DNA of 64,000 bases, taken from positions 124,001 through 188,000 of the forward strand of contig JAHZHN010000003.1 in the NCBI GenBank assembly GCA_019420275.1. The letters are read 5' to 3'. Numbering within the stretch: position 1 is the first letter of the stretch; each line of letters opens with the position of its first letter. Shown piece by piece: positions 32,300 to 41,878 of the stretch. A program made the position numbers and the translations under genes. The notes under the pieces were generated by a model. That model did not search any database, was not told where the DNA came from, and worked only from the letters and a program-made list of their open reading frames with translations. Source of the stretch: Clostridiales bacterium. GTDB taxonomy: Bacteria; Bacillota; Clostridia; Lachnospirales; Lachnospiraceae.

Positions 32300-33537
32300 T
32301 TACAAAGGCACCAAGAGGAACAAAAGACTGGTTTGGAAAAGAGGTGGAACAGCGCACATACCTGGAAGGAATCTTCAGAGAACTATGTGCTTCATGCAAT
32401 ATCCATGAAATTATTACGCCGGTATTTGAACATACAGAACTGTTTCAGCGCGGTGTTGGAGAGACAACAGATGTAGTTCAGAAAGAAATGTATACATTTT
32501 TAGATAAAGGAAACAGAAGCATCTCATTGAAGCCGGAGGGAACAGCCGGAGCAATTCGTGCGTATCTGGAACATGGAATGCAGAATGATCCGCAGCCGAT
32601 CAAGTTATTTTATGTGACCCCTGCGTTTCGATATGAGAAGCCTCAGAGTGGAAGATTAAGACAGCATCACCAGTTTGGAATCGAATTTGTGGGAGCGGAA
32701 AGCCCTCTGGCTGAAGTTGAGTTGATCACTCTCGTTTCTTCTTTTATAAAGAAGATTGGGTTGAAGGATGTCAAACTGCATATCAACAGCATTGGATGTG
32801 AAAACTGCCGAAAGGATTATAATGATGCCTTGCTTTCTTACCTGAAAGAACATGAAGAGCAGCTTTGTCCAACCTGCCGGGAAAGGATGCAGAAAAATCC
32901 TCTGCGTGTTATTGACTGCAAGGTACCGGAATGCAAGGAAATTGTAAAGGATGCTCCAAGAACAATTGATTATCTGGATGATGCCTGCAGAGAACACTTT
33001 GAAACTTTAAAAAGTCTCTTGGAAGATTTGGAAATTCCATTTGAAGTGGATACAGAAATCGTCCGTGGATTGGATTATTATACAAAAACAGTATTTGAAT
33101 TTGTGGATAAAGATGGATTTACTTTATGCGGCGGAGGCCGTTATGACAATTTGGTTCATGAAATTGACGGAAAAGTATCTATGCCGTCTGTAGGTTTTGG
33201 AATGGGAATTGAAAGAATTCTTTATTTCCTTGAGGAAGAGGGAATTGATCTTCCTTGCGGCCGAGATATTGATCTTTACGTAGGGATTCTTGGAAAAGAA
33301 GCGAGATCAAAAGCATATAAAATTGTGACAAATCTTCGGACAGAAGGATTTGTGGTAGAAACAGATTATCTGGGAAGAAGTGTAAAAGCTCAAATGAAGT
33401 ATGCCAATAAGATTCATGCTAAGAACACGATCATCATTGGAGATAACGAACTGGAAGAAAATAAAGGCCGTTTAAAAAACATGGAAACAGGCGAGGAAAT
33501 TGCAGTTTCTTTGGATGCTGTAAAAGATTATTTATAA
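32296..33537 (+). CDS. hisS: Histidyl-tRNA synthetase
   Basis: 413 residues, class II fold. Motif 2 region FYVTPAFRYEKPQSGRLRQHHQFGIE, histidine motif RGLDYYTKTVFEF and GGGRYDNLV, motif 3 GFGMGIERIL, then an anticodon-binding domain. A small cysteine-rich insert (CENCRK, CPTCRERM, CKVPECK) in the middle is found in clostridial enzymes. It overlaps the HD-GYP gene by 4 bases. Confidence 0.97.
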   Translation: MITKAPRGTKDWFGKEVEQRTYLEGIFRELCASCNIHEIITPVFEHTELFQRGVGETTDVVQKEMYTFLDKGNRSISLKPEGTAGAIRAYLEHGMQNDPQPIKLFYVTPAFRYEKPQSGRLRQHHQFGIEFVGAESPLAEVELITLVSSFIKKIGLKDVKLHINSIGCENCRKDYNDALLSYLKEHEEQLCPTCRERMQKNPLRVIDCKVPECKEIVKDAPRTIDYLDDACREHFETLKSLLEDLEIPFEVDTEIVRGLDYYTKTVFEFVDKDGFTLCGGGRYDNLVHEIDGKVSMPSVGFGMGIERILYFLEEEGIDLPCGRDIDLYVGILGKEARSKAYKIVTNLRTEGFVVETDYLGRSVKAQMKYANKIHAKNTIIIGDNELEENKGRLKNMETGEEIAVSLDAVKDYL

Positions 33538-33572
33538 ACAGACAGCTTAAGCTTAAGAAGGAGGAAGAGGAA

Positions 33573-34097
33573 ATGAGTGAATACGCAATTGTAGCACCGG
33601 AAGATTTTGACGAAAGCGTATTTCGTCTGATTGGAAAAGAGTGGATGCTGGTTACTGCGAAAAATAAAGATGGAAAGGTAAATACCATGACTGCATCCTG
33701 GGGTGGATTCGGAGTTATGTGGGGCAAAAACGTAGCGGTTACCGTATTGCGGCCTCAGCGTTATACGAAAGAGTTTATTGATCAAACAGATTCTTTTACT
33801 TTATCTTTTTATGATGATACCTTTAAAAAAGACTTATCTTATCTTGGAAGTGTGTCTGGCAGAGATGAAGACAAGATTTCTAAGACACGTCTCACACCGA
33901 CAGATGCAAATGGAATTCCTTATTTCGAGGAAGCAAAGATTGTTTTGATCTGTAAAAAGCTGTATGCTCAGCCGATGGATCCGGCAGGATTTACGGAAGC
34001 AGGACGTGAACTGGATGGGGAATGGTATCCGGAGAAAGACTATCATGTATTGTATGCAGCGGAAATTGAGCAGATTCTGGTAAGACAGGATGTGTAA
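33573..34097 (+). CDS. Flavin reductase-like FMN-binding split-barrel protein
   Basis: 174 residues. EWMLVTAKNKDGKVNTMTASWGGFGVMW and VLRPQRYTKEFID, FTLSFYD are typical of flavoredoxin-type proteins that bind FMN and pass electrons or reduce flavins. GGAGG lies 10 bases before the ATG. A terminator follows, so it ends the rel-hisS transcription unit. Confidence 0.9.
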   Translation: MSEYAIVAPEDFDESVFRLIGKEWMLVTAKNKDGKVNTMTASWGGFGVMWGKNVAVTVLRPQRYTKEFIDQTDSFTLSFYDDTFKKDLSYLGSVSGRDEDKISKTRLTPTDANGIPYFEEAKIVLICKKLYAQPMDPAGFTEAGRELDGEWYPEKDYHVLYAAEIEQILVRQDV

Positions 34098-34154
34098 ATG
34101 ACAAAGGAAGGAGATTGTTTTTATCTCCTGTGTTTATGAAAAGATTATGCAAAG

Positions 34155-34176
34155 AAGCGGGCTTGTCCGCTTTTTT
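34155..34176 (+). terminator. Terminator after the flavin reductase gene
   Basis: AAGCGG (34155-34160) pairs with CCGCTT (34167-34172), then Ts to 34176. Confidence 0.75.
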
Positions 34177-34179
34177 GCT

Positions 34180-34207
34180 TTTACTGGAAAAGTTTTTATG
34201 CTATAAT
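34180..34207 (+). promoter_or_regulatory. Promoter of aspS
   Basis: TTTACT (34180-34185), 16-bp spacer, TATAAT (34202-34207), with an extended TGC before the -10. No T-box leader fits in the 25-base leader. Confidence 0.65.
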
Positions 34208-34239
34208 AACTCACAGTTACGTATGAAGGAGGAAATATC

Positions 34240-36036
34240 ATGGCAGAATCAATGTCAGGTTTAGCCAGAACTCATCGATGTACGGAAGTTTCCAGCCAGA
34301 TTATAGGTGAAGAAGTTACCGTTATGGGATGGGTACAGAAAAGAAGAAACTTAGGAAGCCTTATATTTATAGATTTAAGAGACCGGTCTGGTTTGCTGCA
34401 GCTGGTGTTTGATGAGGAGTCGTTGCCTTTAGAAGATTATGAAAAGGCTAACGGGTTAAGAAGCGAATATGTCATAGCAGCTGTAGGAACGGTACAAAAA
34501 CGAAGTGCGGCTGTTAATGAGAATCTTAAAACAGGGGATATTGAGATCAAAGTGCATACATTAAGAGTACTTTCAGAATCTGATACACCTCCATTCCCGA
34601 TTGATGCGGATCAGACGGTAAAAGATGAGCTGCGTCTTAAATATCGCTATCTGGATCTGCGCAGACCGAATCTGCAGAGAAATCTAAGAATCCGTGATCA
34701 TGTGACAAGGATTATCCGCAATTTCCTGTCAGATGAAGGATTTATTGAGATTGAGACCCCGATTCTTGGAAAGAGTACCCCGGAGGGAGCAAGGGATTAT
34801 CTTGTGCCAAGCCGTGTGCATCCAGGAAGCTTTTACGGACTGCCTCAGTCTCCGCAGTTATATAAACAGCTTTTAATGTGTTCAGGATTTGACCGTTATT
34901 ATCAGATTGCGAAGTGTTTCCGTGATGAAGATCTGAGAGCAGATCGTCAGCCGGAATTTACACAGGCAGATATGGAGCTTTCTTTTGTTGATGTGGATGA
35001 TGTAATTGATATCAATGAACGTTTGATGCAGAAAGTCTTCAAGGAAGTCTTGGATGTGGATATTCCGCTTCCAATGCAGAGACTGACTTATCAGGAAGCC
35101 ATGGATCGTTTTGGATCCGACAAACCGGATACACGTTTCGGCATGGAATTGGTTAATGTTTCTGATACTGTCTCCGGATGTGATTTCATGGTATTTAAAG
35201 GAGCCTTGGAAAACGGCGGCAGTGTGCGAGGAATCAATGCCGAAGGTCTGGGAGACTTGGGCAGAAAGAAAATCGATAGTTTTGTAAGTTATGCAAAAGA
35301 TTTTGGAGCAAAAGGTCTTGCATATATTCAGCTGAAGACAGACGGTACAGTAAAATCTTCTTTTGCCAAGTTTATGAAGGAAGAAGAAATGGAAGCTCTG
35401 ATTCATGCTATGGATGGACAGCCGGGAGATTTGCTGTTGTTTGCGGCTGATCAGGACAAAGTCGTTTTCGATGTTCTGGGTAATTTGAGAATTCATATTG
35501 CGAAGCAGTATGATATGATTGATGAATCATTGTTCAATTTCTTATGGGTAACGGAATTCCCTCTTCTTGAGTGGAGTGAAGAGCAGAACCGTTATACGGC
35601 TATGCATCATCCGTTTACAATGCCGTTTGAAGAAGATATGGAATTTATTGACACAGATCCGGGAAAAGTACGTGCGAAAGCATATGATATTGTCTTAAAT
35701 GGAACGGAGCTTGGAGGAGGATCCATCCGTATTCATCAAAATGATATTCAGGAAAAGATGTTCGAAGTTCTCGGGTTTACAAAAGAAGATGCTTATGAGC
35801 GTTTCGGATTCCTTTTAGATGCCTTTAAATTCGGCGTTCCGCCTCATGCAGGACTTGCGTACGGACTGGATCGTCTGGTTATGTGGCTGACGGGAGAAGA
35901 GAGCATCCGTGATGTCATCGCCTTTCCGAAAGTAAAAGATGCGTCTTGTCTGATGACACAGGCGCCTGGCATGGTTGATGAGATTCAGCTGGATGAACTG
36001 GGAATCGAAATATCCAAAAGCGGAGAGGAGAGTTAA
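34240..36036 (+). CDS. aspS: Aspartyl-tRNA synthetase (bacterial long type)
   Basis: 598 residues. An OB-fold anticodon domain comes first, then class II motifs (FRDEDLRADRQPEFTQADMELSF; late GLAYGLDRLVMWLTGEESIRDVIAFPK), with the bacterial GAD insert between (SKPDTRFGMEL to about 415). AGGAGG precedes the ATG. Whether it discriminates tRNA-Asn was not judged. It leads aspS-ACT-glyA with small gaps. Confidence 0.97.
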   Translation: MAESMSGLARTHRCTEVSSQIIGEEVTVMGWVQKRRNLGSLIFIDLRDRSGLLQLVFDEESLPLEDYEKANGLRSEYVIAAVGTVQKRSAAVNENLKTGDIEIKVHTLRVLSESDTPPFPIDADQTVKDELRLKYRYLDLRRPNLQRNLRIRDHVTRIIRNFLSDEGFIEIETPILGKSTPEGARDYLVPSRVHPGSFYGLPQSPQLYKQLLMCSGFDRYYQIAKCFRDEDLRADRQPEFTQADMELSFVDVDDVIDINERLMQKVFKEVLDVDIPLPMQRLTYQEAMDRFGSDKPDTRFGMELVNVSDTVSGCDFMVFKGALENGGSVRGINAEGLGDLGRKKIDSFVSYAKDFGAKGLAYIQLKTDGTVKSSFAKFMKEEEMEALIHAMDGQPGDLLLFAADQDKVVFDVLGNLRIHIAKQYDMIDESLFNFLWVTEFPLLEWSEEQNRYTAMHHPFTMPFEEDMEFIDTDPGKVRAKAYDIVLNGTELGGGSIRIHQNDIQEKMFEVLGFTKEDAYERFGFLLDAFKFGVPPHAGLAYGLDRLVMWLTGEESIRDVIAFPKVKDASCLMTQAPGMVDEIQLDELGIEISKSGEES

Positions 36037-36038
36037 TT

Positions 36039-36509
36039 ATGGAGAAAATGTTATTCAGCGGTGTACAGTCCAACTCAGATGTGGCGCTGATCGCAATTAA
36101 AGGTTTGAAGCACCAGCCGGGAATTGCAGCTAAGATTTTTGGAGCAATTGCAGATGAAAAAATCAATGTTGAACTGATCCTCCAGTCTATCGGACGCGGA
36201 CCGGAGAAAGATATTTCTTTTGTTGTTGCTCAGGAAGACGCAGACAAGGCAGTCGAGACATTAAAGAATGCCTTTACGGAAGATGACTATGAGGAGATTA
36301 TGTGCGATACAAAAGTTGGAATCGTATCAATCGTAGGCGCCGGTATGATGTCAAATTCCGGAGCAGCCTCCAGAATGTTTGAAGCGCTGTACAACAAAGG
36401 AATTAATATTAAAATGATATATACATCTGAGATCAAGATTACAGTCCTGATTAAGGAAAGCAGAGTAGAACGGGCTGTTGAAGCCCTCAAAGAGCAGTTC
36501 CAGGAATAG
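36039..36509 (+). CDS. Tandem ACT-domain protein like the aspartokinase regulatory chain
   Basis: 156 residues. Two ACT domains (about 1-80 and 85-156) match the C-terminal half of aspartokinase: VALIAIKGLKHQPGIAAKIF, LILQSI, VSIVGAGMMSNSGAASRMFEAL, GINIKMIYTSEIKITVLI. There is no kinase domain and no room for one. It could be a separate regulatory subunit or a free amino-acid sensor. It begins 2 bases after aspS and is followed by glyA, so amino-acid supply is the common theme. Confidence 0.88.
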   Translation: MEKMLFSGVQSNSDVALIAIKGLKHQPGIAAKIFGAIADEKINVELILQSIGRGPEKDISFVVAQEDADKAVETLKNAFTEDDYEEIMCDTKVGIVSIVGAGMMSNSGAASRMFEALYNKGINIKMIYTSEIKITVLIKESRVERAVEALKEQFQE

Positions 36510-36533
36510 GAATCTGACAAGAAAGGAGACACA

Positions 36534-37769
36534 ATGTTTGATTTTAGTGAAGTGAAAAATTATGACAGTGAAATTGCTCAGGCAATGGAAGATGAGATGA
36601 CCAGACAGAGAAGTAATCTGGAATTGATTGCTTCTGAAAACCTGGTTTCAAAAGCGGTTATGGCGGCCATGGGAAGCCATTTGACCAATAAGTATGCGGA
36701 AGGATATCCTGGAAAGCGCTATTACGGCGGATGTGAGTATGTAGATGTAGTTGAAAATCTTGCGAGAGAACGCGCAAAAAAACTGTTTGGATGTGAATAT
36801 GTCAATGTACAGCCGCATTCTGGAGCACAGGCAAATATGGCAGTTTTCTTTGCGGTTATGAATGTGGGAGATACCTATATGGGAATGAGTCTGGACCACG
36901 GCGGACATTTGACTCATGGAAGTCCGGTCAATATGTCAGGAAAGAACTATCACTGCGTTCCTTATGGTGTAAATGATGAAGGTTTTATTGATTATGATGA
37001 AGTGGAAAGAATCGCCTTGGAATGCAAGCCAAAAATGATCATTGCAGGAGCTAGTGCATATGCAAGAGCAATTGATTTTAAGCGTTTCCGTGAGATTGCT
37101 GATAAAGTGGGGGCTGTGCTTATGGTAGATATGGCTCATATTGCCGGTCTGGTGGCAGCAGGACTTCACCAGAGCCCGATTCCATATGCGCATGTGACAA
37201 CCACAACCACTCATAAGACCTTGAGAGGACCTCGTGGAGGTATGATCTTAAGCAGCAATGAAGTGAATGAAAAATATAACTTCAATAAAGCAATCTTTCC
37301 TGGAATTCAGGGGGGACCATTAATGCATGTCATTGCCGCAAAAGCAGTATGTTTCAAAGAGGCTTTGTCTGATGAATACAAAGAATATATGAAACAGGTA
37401 GTAAAAAATGCGGATACTTTAGCCAATGCACTGATTGAAGAAGGATTTGATATTGTATCAGGCGGTACAGATAATCATCTGATGCTTCTGGATTTAAAGA
37501 AATATGATTTGACAGGAAAAGAAGCAGAAAAAGTTCTGGATTCTGTGCATATCACATGCAATAAAAATACAGTGCCAAATGATCCAAAATCTCCATTTGT
37601 AACTTCAGGACTTCGCCTTGGAACTCCGGCTGTAACAACAAGAGGATTAAAAGAAGATGATATGAAAGTGATTGCAAAAGCAATTCGTCTCACTCTTTTG
37701 GATCAGAAATTAGATGAAGCAGCAGCCATGGTAAAAGAATTAACAGATAAATATCCATTATATGAGTAA
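36534..37769 (+). CDS. glyA: Serine hydroxymethyltransferase
   Basis: 411 residues. NLIASEN-like LELIASENLVS, NKYAEGYPGKRYYGGCE, and the PLP lysine in THVTTTTTHKTLRGPRGG-type text (TTTTHKTLRGPRGGMI). It moves a one-carbon unit from serine to tetrahydrofolate, making glycine. AAAGGAG precedes the ATG. A strong terminator follows. No glycine riboswitch was seen upstream. Confidence 0.97.
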   Translation: MFDFSEVKNYDSEIAQAMEDEMTRQRSNLELIASENLVSKAVMAAMGSHLTNKYAEGYPGKRYYGGCEYVDVVENLARERAKKLFGCEYVNVQPHSGAQANMAVFFAVMNVGDTYMGMSLDHGGHLTHGSPVNMSGKNYHCVPYGVNDEGFIDYDEVERIALECKPKMIIAGASAYARAIDFKRFREIADKVGAVLMVDMAHIAGLVAAGLHQSPIPYAHVTTTTTHKTLRGPRGGMILSSNEVNEKYNFNKAIFPGIQGGPLMHVIAAKAVCFKEALSDEYKEYMKQVVKNADTLANALIEEGFDIVSGGTDNHLMLLDLKKYDLTGKEAEKVLDSVHITCNKNTVPNDPKSPFVTSGLRLGTPAVTTRGLKEDDMKVIAKAIRLTLLDQKLDEAAAMVKELTDKYPLYE

Positions 37770-37780
37770 AAGAAAGACAG

Positions 37781-37811
37781 GGAGGCCGTAAAAAGGCCTC
37801 CTTTTCATTTT
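37781..37811 (+). terminator. Terminator after glyA
   Basis: GGAGGCC (37781-37787) pairs with GGCCTCC (37795-37801), then TTTTCATTTT. Confidence 0.88.
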
Positions 37812-37824
37812 ACAGAAAGAAGAA

Positions 37825-37853
37825 TTGACAATTATATAAGAACGTCTTATAAT
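37825..37853 (+). promoter_or_regulatory. Promoter of the ROK-cupin pair
   Basis: TTGACA (37825-37830), 17-bp spacer, TATAAT (37848-37853), a full consensus match 30 bp before the ROK ATG. Confidence 0.85.
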
Positions 37854-37883
37854 CAAATTAATAACATCAGTGGAGAAATTAAT

Positions 37884-39068
37884 ATGATTCATAAAAAACA
37901 GCAAAGTCAATTGGAAATGAAAATAGAAAATAGGGTGGCTGTCATGGAGCAGGTGAAGGATAAAGAGTGTGTGTCAAGAGCTTCTCTGGCCAGGGAATTG
38001 GGAATGAGCCCTACAAGCATGACAAGAATCTGCGGAGATTTAATGAAACTTGGACTGATCCATGAAATCCAAAAAGAAGGGCCGGCAGGTGTTGGGAGAA
38101 AAGCTGTATGGCTTAAGAAAAATCCAGAAGCTTTTTACAGTCTTGGAATTCTTGTAAGGCGGGATTTTATTGGATGTGTCGTTGTAAACTATGAAGAAGA
38201 AATTGTGTTTCAGAAAAAATGGGAAGAAGCAGTACCCCAAAACTGTCGGCAGCTGGCAGAAATAGCAGCAAAGCATATATGGGAGATTAAGACACATCAG
38301 CCTGATATTTTTAAGAAGATTGAAGCAGCCGGAATCAGTTTTCCTGGTATCATAGATGCAGAAACTGGAAGAATCAGGTATTCTGATCTGTTTGGATGGA
38401 AAGATACGACACTTGCAAAGCCTCTGTCTGAAATGATTGGCATCCCGTGTTACATGGCAAGGGATATTAAAGCTTCCGTGATTGAAGAATACCATTGCGG
38501 AGGAAGAAAAGAAAAATCTATGGGATTTCTGAGCCTGAGTCAGGAAGTTGGTGCCGCATGGATCAGAGATGGAAAGGTCATAAACGGGGCATATGGAATC
38601 TGCGGAGAGATTAGTCATAAGATGGTTATTTTTCACGGACGAAAGTGTACCTGTGGGAAAAGGGGATGTGTGGCAGCTTATCTGACAGAAACTTCGATGC
38701 TGGAGCAGGCAGAGGAAGCCGGACATTTGTGTACGTCATTGTCTCAGATTGCGGAGGCTTATTGGAGAAAAGAGATCTGGGCGGCAGCACTTCTTCAAAA
38801 AATATCAGAGATTACAGCCTTTTTGATCGAGGATATGATTGTATGGAATAATCCTGAAAAAATTGTGCTGGGGGGACGGACCGTCAGACTGTTTCCTGAA
38901 CTACTGGAGATGGTGCGGGAAGAGGTGGAGAAGTCTAATGTCTGTTTCCCAGTAAAGCCAATGATAGAGGCCTCTGTAAACGCTGGAAATGAAAGTATGC
39001 TGGGAGCTGCGTATATTGCTATGGATGAAAATGAAAAAGTCAAAATAAATTCACTAAAGGAGATGTAA
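37884..39068 (+). CDS. ROK-family transcriptional regulator (NagC/XylR type)
   Basis: 394 residues. An N-terminal winged helix (about 20-75, SRASLARELGMSPTSMTRICGDL) is joined to a ROK sugar-binding domain with GISFPGIID, the zinc set GEISHKMV plus CTCGKRGC, and WNNPEKIVLGG. ROK regulators release DNA when they bind a sugar. The ligand is unknown. The cupin gene starts 4 bases after it, so the two are probably co-expressed. Confidence 0.92.
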   Translation: MIHKKQQSQLEMKIENRVAVMEQVKDKECVSRASLARELGMSPTSMTRICGDLMKLGLIHEIQKEGPAGVGRKAVWLKKNPEAFYSLGILVRRDFIGCVVVNYEEEIVFQKKWEEAVPQNCRQLAEIAAKHIWEIKTHQPDIFKKIEAAGISFPGIIDAETGRIRYSDLFGWKDTTLAKPLSEMIGIPCYMARDIKASVIEEYHCGGRKEKSMGFLSLSQEVGAAWIRDGKVINGAYGICGEISHKMVIFHGRKCTCGKRGCVAAYLTETSMLEQAEEAGHLCTSLSQIAEAYWRKEIWAAALLQKISEITAFLIEDMIVWNNPEKIVLGGRTVRLFPELLEMVREEVEKSNVCFPVKPMIEASVNAGNESMLGAAYIAMDENEKVKINSLKEM

Positions 39069-39072
39069 TGCG

Positions 39073-39810
39073 ATGAAAAAACAAAAGATAGCAGATGTAA
39101 AGCGCATGGATTGGTTTTATCGGCCGACAAGTACGACAGGGAAATTATTCGGGCAGAAAAAACTAGTGGAGGACCCTGATATGGGCATGTCCATTGTCAT
39201 GAATCGTTATCCTGCCGGATTTACGACCATCACACATACCCATCCATGTGGTCATGGTCTCTATATTCTTGAGGGGCAAATGAAAGTAAACAATGAAATT
39301 TACGGAAAAGATACTTTGATTTGGTTTCCGGAAGGATGTGTAGCTCAGCATGGTGCAGCAGATTATGAAGATGCAACGGTACTTCTGATTTCCAATAAGC
39401 ATTTCGATATCCATTATATCAAAGATGAAGAGGAACGCAGAAAGCTGGACCGAGGAATTAAGCCAATCATCTCTGATACGGGCAGAATGCCATGGTTTTA
39501 CAGGATGGCAAGTACGTCCGGGAAGCTGTTTGGAAAGAAACAGCTCCATCTGGATGAAGAAACAGGAATGGAAATCAATTATATCAATTATCCTGCTGGA
39601 TTTACGACAGAATGCCACACACATCCAGCAGCTCATGGATTTTATGTGCTGTCAGGACAAATACGTTCAAATGATGAGTATTTTGGACCAGGAACTATGA
39701 TATGGTATGAGGAAGGCTGTGTTGCAGAACATGGAGCCAATGCTTATGAAGATCTGATCTGTTTGCAGATTTCCAACAAACATTTTACTATAGAATATGT
39801 AAGAAATTAG
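39073..39810 (+). CDS. Bicupin from an internal duplication
   Basis: 245 residues in two near-copies (about 1-118 and 128-245). Both read MxWFYRxxSTxGKLFGxK, then YPAGFTT, HTHPxxHG, IWxxEGCVAxHGA and ISNKHF. The metal histidines are H55, H57, H61, H93 and H182, H184, H188, H220. Both sites are intact. Small cupins of this kind isomerise sugars or keto acids, or bind metals; the substrate is unknown. Coupling with a ROK regulator favours a sugar derivative. Confidence 0.88.
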   Translation: MKKQKIADVKRMDWFYRPTSTTGKLFGQKKLVEDPDMGMSIVMNRYPAGFTTITHTHPCGHGLYILEGQMKVNNEIYGKDTLIWFPEGCVAQHGAADYEDATVLLISNKHFDIHYIKDEEERRKLDRGIKPIISDTGRMPWFYRMASTSGKLFGKKQLHLDEETGMEINYINYPAGFTTECHTHPAAHGFYVLSGQIRSNDEYFGPGTMIWYEEGCVAEHGANAYEDLICLQISNKHFTIEYVRN

Positions 39811-39925
39811 ACTGATTTATATTATAATTTATCAATTGCAATATAGAGGAAATTACGTTAGAATAGTATTCGACAGAAAATGACAAGTTTTTTATGAGAG
39901 AATGGAATCTATATGGAGGATAAGG

Positions 39926-41419
39926 ATGAAAATAAATAAGAAGCAGGGGTATATGATAGTTGGAGGAATCGCTGTTGCAGCTATTGCCATAGCAGCGGGT
40001 GTTCATATCCATTATTCTGGACGCTGGTATCCGGGCAGCAAGATTGATCAGGTAGACGTATCAGGCATGACATATGAAGAATCTATAGAGAAGATTGAAG
40101 ATCAGATGAATTCCTATCAATTGACGATTAAGGGACGCAATAATGGCACAATGAAGATATCAGGAAAGGATATCAACCTTACTTTGGTGGGCGAAGATGA
40201 AATCCGCGAAGTGTATGACAAGCAGCATGAGAGCAGTGTATTGGCGTCTCTCTTTGGAAGGGAGGATGACAGTGCAGATCGGCTGATTGCTTATTCCAGA
40301 GACAAGATTGCAGATGTGGTGGCAAAAGCAGATATAGTTACAGGGGAAAATGGATACAAGATTACAGAGCCAAAGAATGCAACGATTGTGTATTCATCTA
40401 AAGAAAAGCATGGAGTGTTGAAAAAAGAAGTAGAGGGCAATGAATTGAATCAGGAAAATCTGGTTCAGGCGATTGCTGACAGTGTAGAAGAACTGGATAC
40501 CGAGATGGATCTTACAGATAAGGAAGCATTTCCTGACGTTTATAAACAGCCTTCTCTCAGAAAAAATGACGGCAAACTTAAGGAGATGCAGAAGACTTAC
40601 AATCAATATCTTCTCCATTGGATCCAGTGGAAGATGGGAGATGGAGTGACAGAGACTCTCACACCGGATACGCTGAAAGACTGTATTACTGTTGATACAA
40701 AGAGCGAGGATGTTAAGTTGAGTCAGTCCAAGATAGAAGACTGGATTGAAGATTTCTGCCTCAAATATAAGACCCAGGGTATTGCAAGAACCTTTAAGAC
40801 GCATGACGGAAGAACGATTCAAGTCAGCGGCGGGGATTATGGATGGCGTCTGGATTACGACAAGATTGTGACTCAAGTTATGGAAGAACTTAAAAAAGAT
40901 TCCGATGAAAAAGCGGTGGAAGCGTATATGGAGGATCCGACAGATGCCAATGCCAAAGCGCTGAGAACTTCTTTGGAGCCGGTATACAGTCATGAAGGAT
41001 ACCGTATGGATTTTGATCATCTTCAGAATGACTGGGATACAAAAAATTACAGTGAAGTAGATTTGTCTGCTCAGCAGGTATTTATATATAAAGATGGAAA
41101 GAAAGTATTCAGCTGCAAATGTATTACGGGAAAAGATGAGCCGGACCGTATTACAAGAACCGGTGTCTATGATATAAAAGAGAAGAAACTGACAAAGACT
41201 TTGGTTGGAGAAGATTATAAAGTTCCTACTAAGTATTGGACCAGGATTATGTGGACAGGAACAGGGTATCATTACAGCAGCCGGAACGACTGGGACAAAT
41301 GGTCAACCACCTATTACAAGACAGCAGGATCTCATGGCTGTGTGAATCTCACTCTTTCTGATGCAGAATCTGTATATAATCTAACGAAGATCGGAGATCC
41401 GGTATTTATTCATTATTAA
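39926..41419 (+). CDS. L,D-transpeptidase (YkuD) with N-terminal peptidoglycan-binding-like region
   Basis: 497 residues from ATG 39926 with GGAGG before; ATG 39902 precedes that site. One membrane helix (about 8-25) leads to an extracytoplasmic part with a PG-binding_4-like domain (GSKIDQVDVSGMTYEESIEKIE) and a C-terminal YkuD domain with SAGSHGCVNL-type motif, Cys472 catalytic. It makes 3-3 cross-links in peptidoglycan. It begins 115 bases after the bicupin gene. Confidence 0.93.
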   Translation: MKINKKQGYMIVGGIAVAAIAIAAGVHIHYSGRWYPGSKIDQVDVSGMTYEESIEKIEDQMNSYQLTIKGRNNGTMKISGKDINLTLVGEDEIREVYDKQHESSVLASLFGREDDSADRLIAYSRDKIADVVAKADIVTGENGYKITEPKNATIVYSSKEKHGVLKKEVEGNELNQENLVQAIADSVEELDTEMDLTDKEAFPDVYKQPSLRKNDGKLKEMQKTYNQYLLHWIQWKMGDGVTETLTPDTLKDCITVDTKSEDVKLSQSKIEDWIEDFCLKYKTQGIARTFKTHDGRTIQVSGGDYGWRLDYDKIVTQVMEELKKDSDEKAVEAYMEDPTDANAKALRTSLEPVYSHEGYRMDFDHLQNDWDTKNYSEVDLSAQQVFIYKDGKKVFSCKCITGKDEPDRITRTGVYDIKEKKLTKTLVGEDYKVPTKYWTRIMWTGTGYHYSSRNDWDKWSTTYYKTAGSHGCVNLTLSDAESVYNLTKIGDPVFIHY

Positions 41420-41443
41420 GCGAAAGAAAAGGAAGTATGTGCG

Positions 41444-41821
41444 ATGGGAACATATGAGAAACAGGAAAAAGTGTTGTGGTATATTCAGATATTGATATTT
41501 GCTGCGGCCATTTATATTTATTTTCAAATGGAGAATCAGGAGCTCCTTCAGATTATTCTTGCTGCTATATCGATGATTTCTCTCACAATGGATCGGTTCT
41601 ATTTCAGCAGCAGGATTGGCCAGGAAGTATATTTTTCTTATTCGGTAGCCTATGGAGTGATTCTTTTGTTTGGTATTGTTTTGATACTGGATTATGCAGA
41701 GGTCTTTCATTTTGAAGTGCTGGATACGACAGGGAAGCTGCTGTGGGCGCTGACGCCGGCTTTGGCATTGCTTTGGAAGACGAAATTTATTGCATTTCGC
41801 GAATGGGATCAGAATAAGTAA
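41444..41821 (+). CDS. Small membrane protein, function unknown
   Basis: 125 residues with four hydrophobic segments (about 10-27, 33-47, 64-83, 95-111) separated by short loops. No motif is recognised. It starts 24 bases after the L,D-transpeptidase gene and ends before a terminator, so it is probably co-transcribed with it. Confidence 0.7.
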   Translation: MGTYEKQEKVLWYIQILIFAAAIYIYFQMENQELLQIILAAISMISLTMDRFYFSSRIGQEVYFSYSVAYGVILLFGIVLILDYAEVFHFEVLDTTGKLLWALTPALALLWKTKFIAFREWDQNK

Positions 41822-41826
41822 GAAAC

Positions 41827-41878
41827 AAAAAGACTCAAAGCACAGGAAGATTCAGTCCTGATGCTGCGGGTCTTTTTT
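41827..41878 (+). terminator. Terminator after the small membrane protein
   Basis: AAAAAGAC (41827-41834) pairs with GTCTTTTTT (41870-41878), with an inner CAGGA/TCCTG stem. It overlaps the last codons of the convergent AraC gene. Confidence 0.75.

Noticed and set aside
32270..34240. T-box leaders before hisS or aspS.
   Set aside because: hisS overlaps the preceding gene, and the aspS leader is about 25 bases with no AGGTGGTACCGCG-like box.
40394..41272. A 292-residue open frame opposite the L,D-transpeptidase gene.
   Set aside because: Same reasons: fully inside a well-supported gene, no start signal, no recognisable motif.
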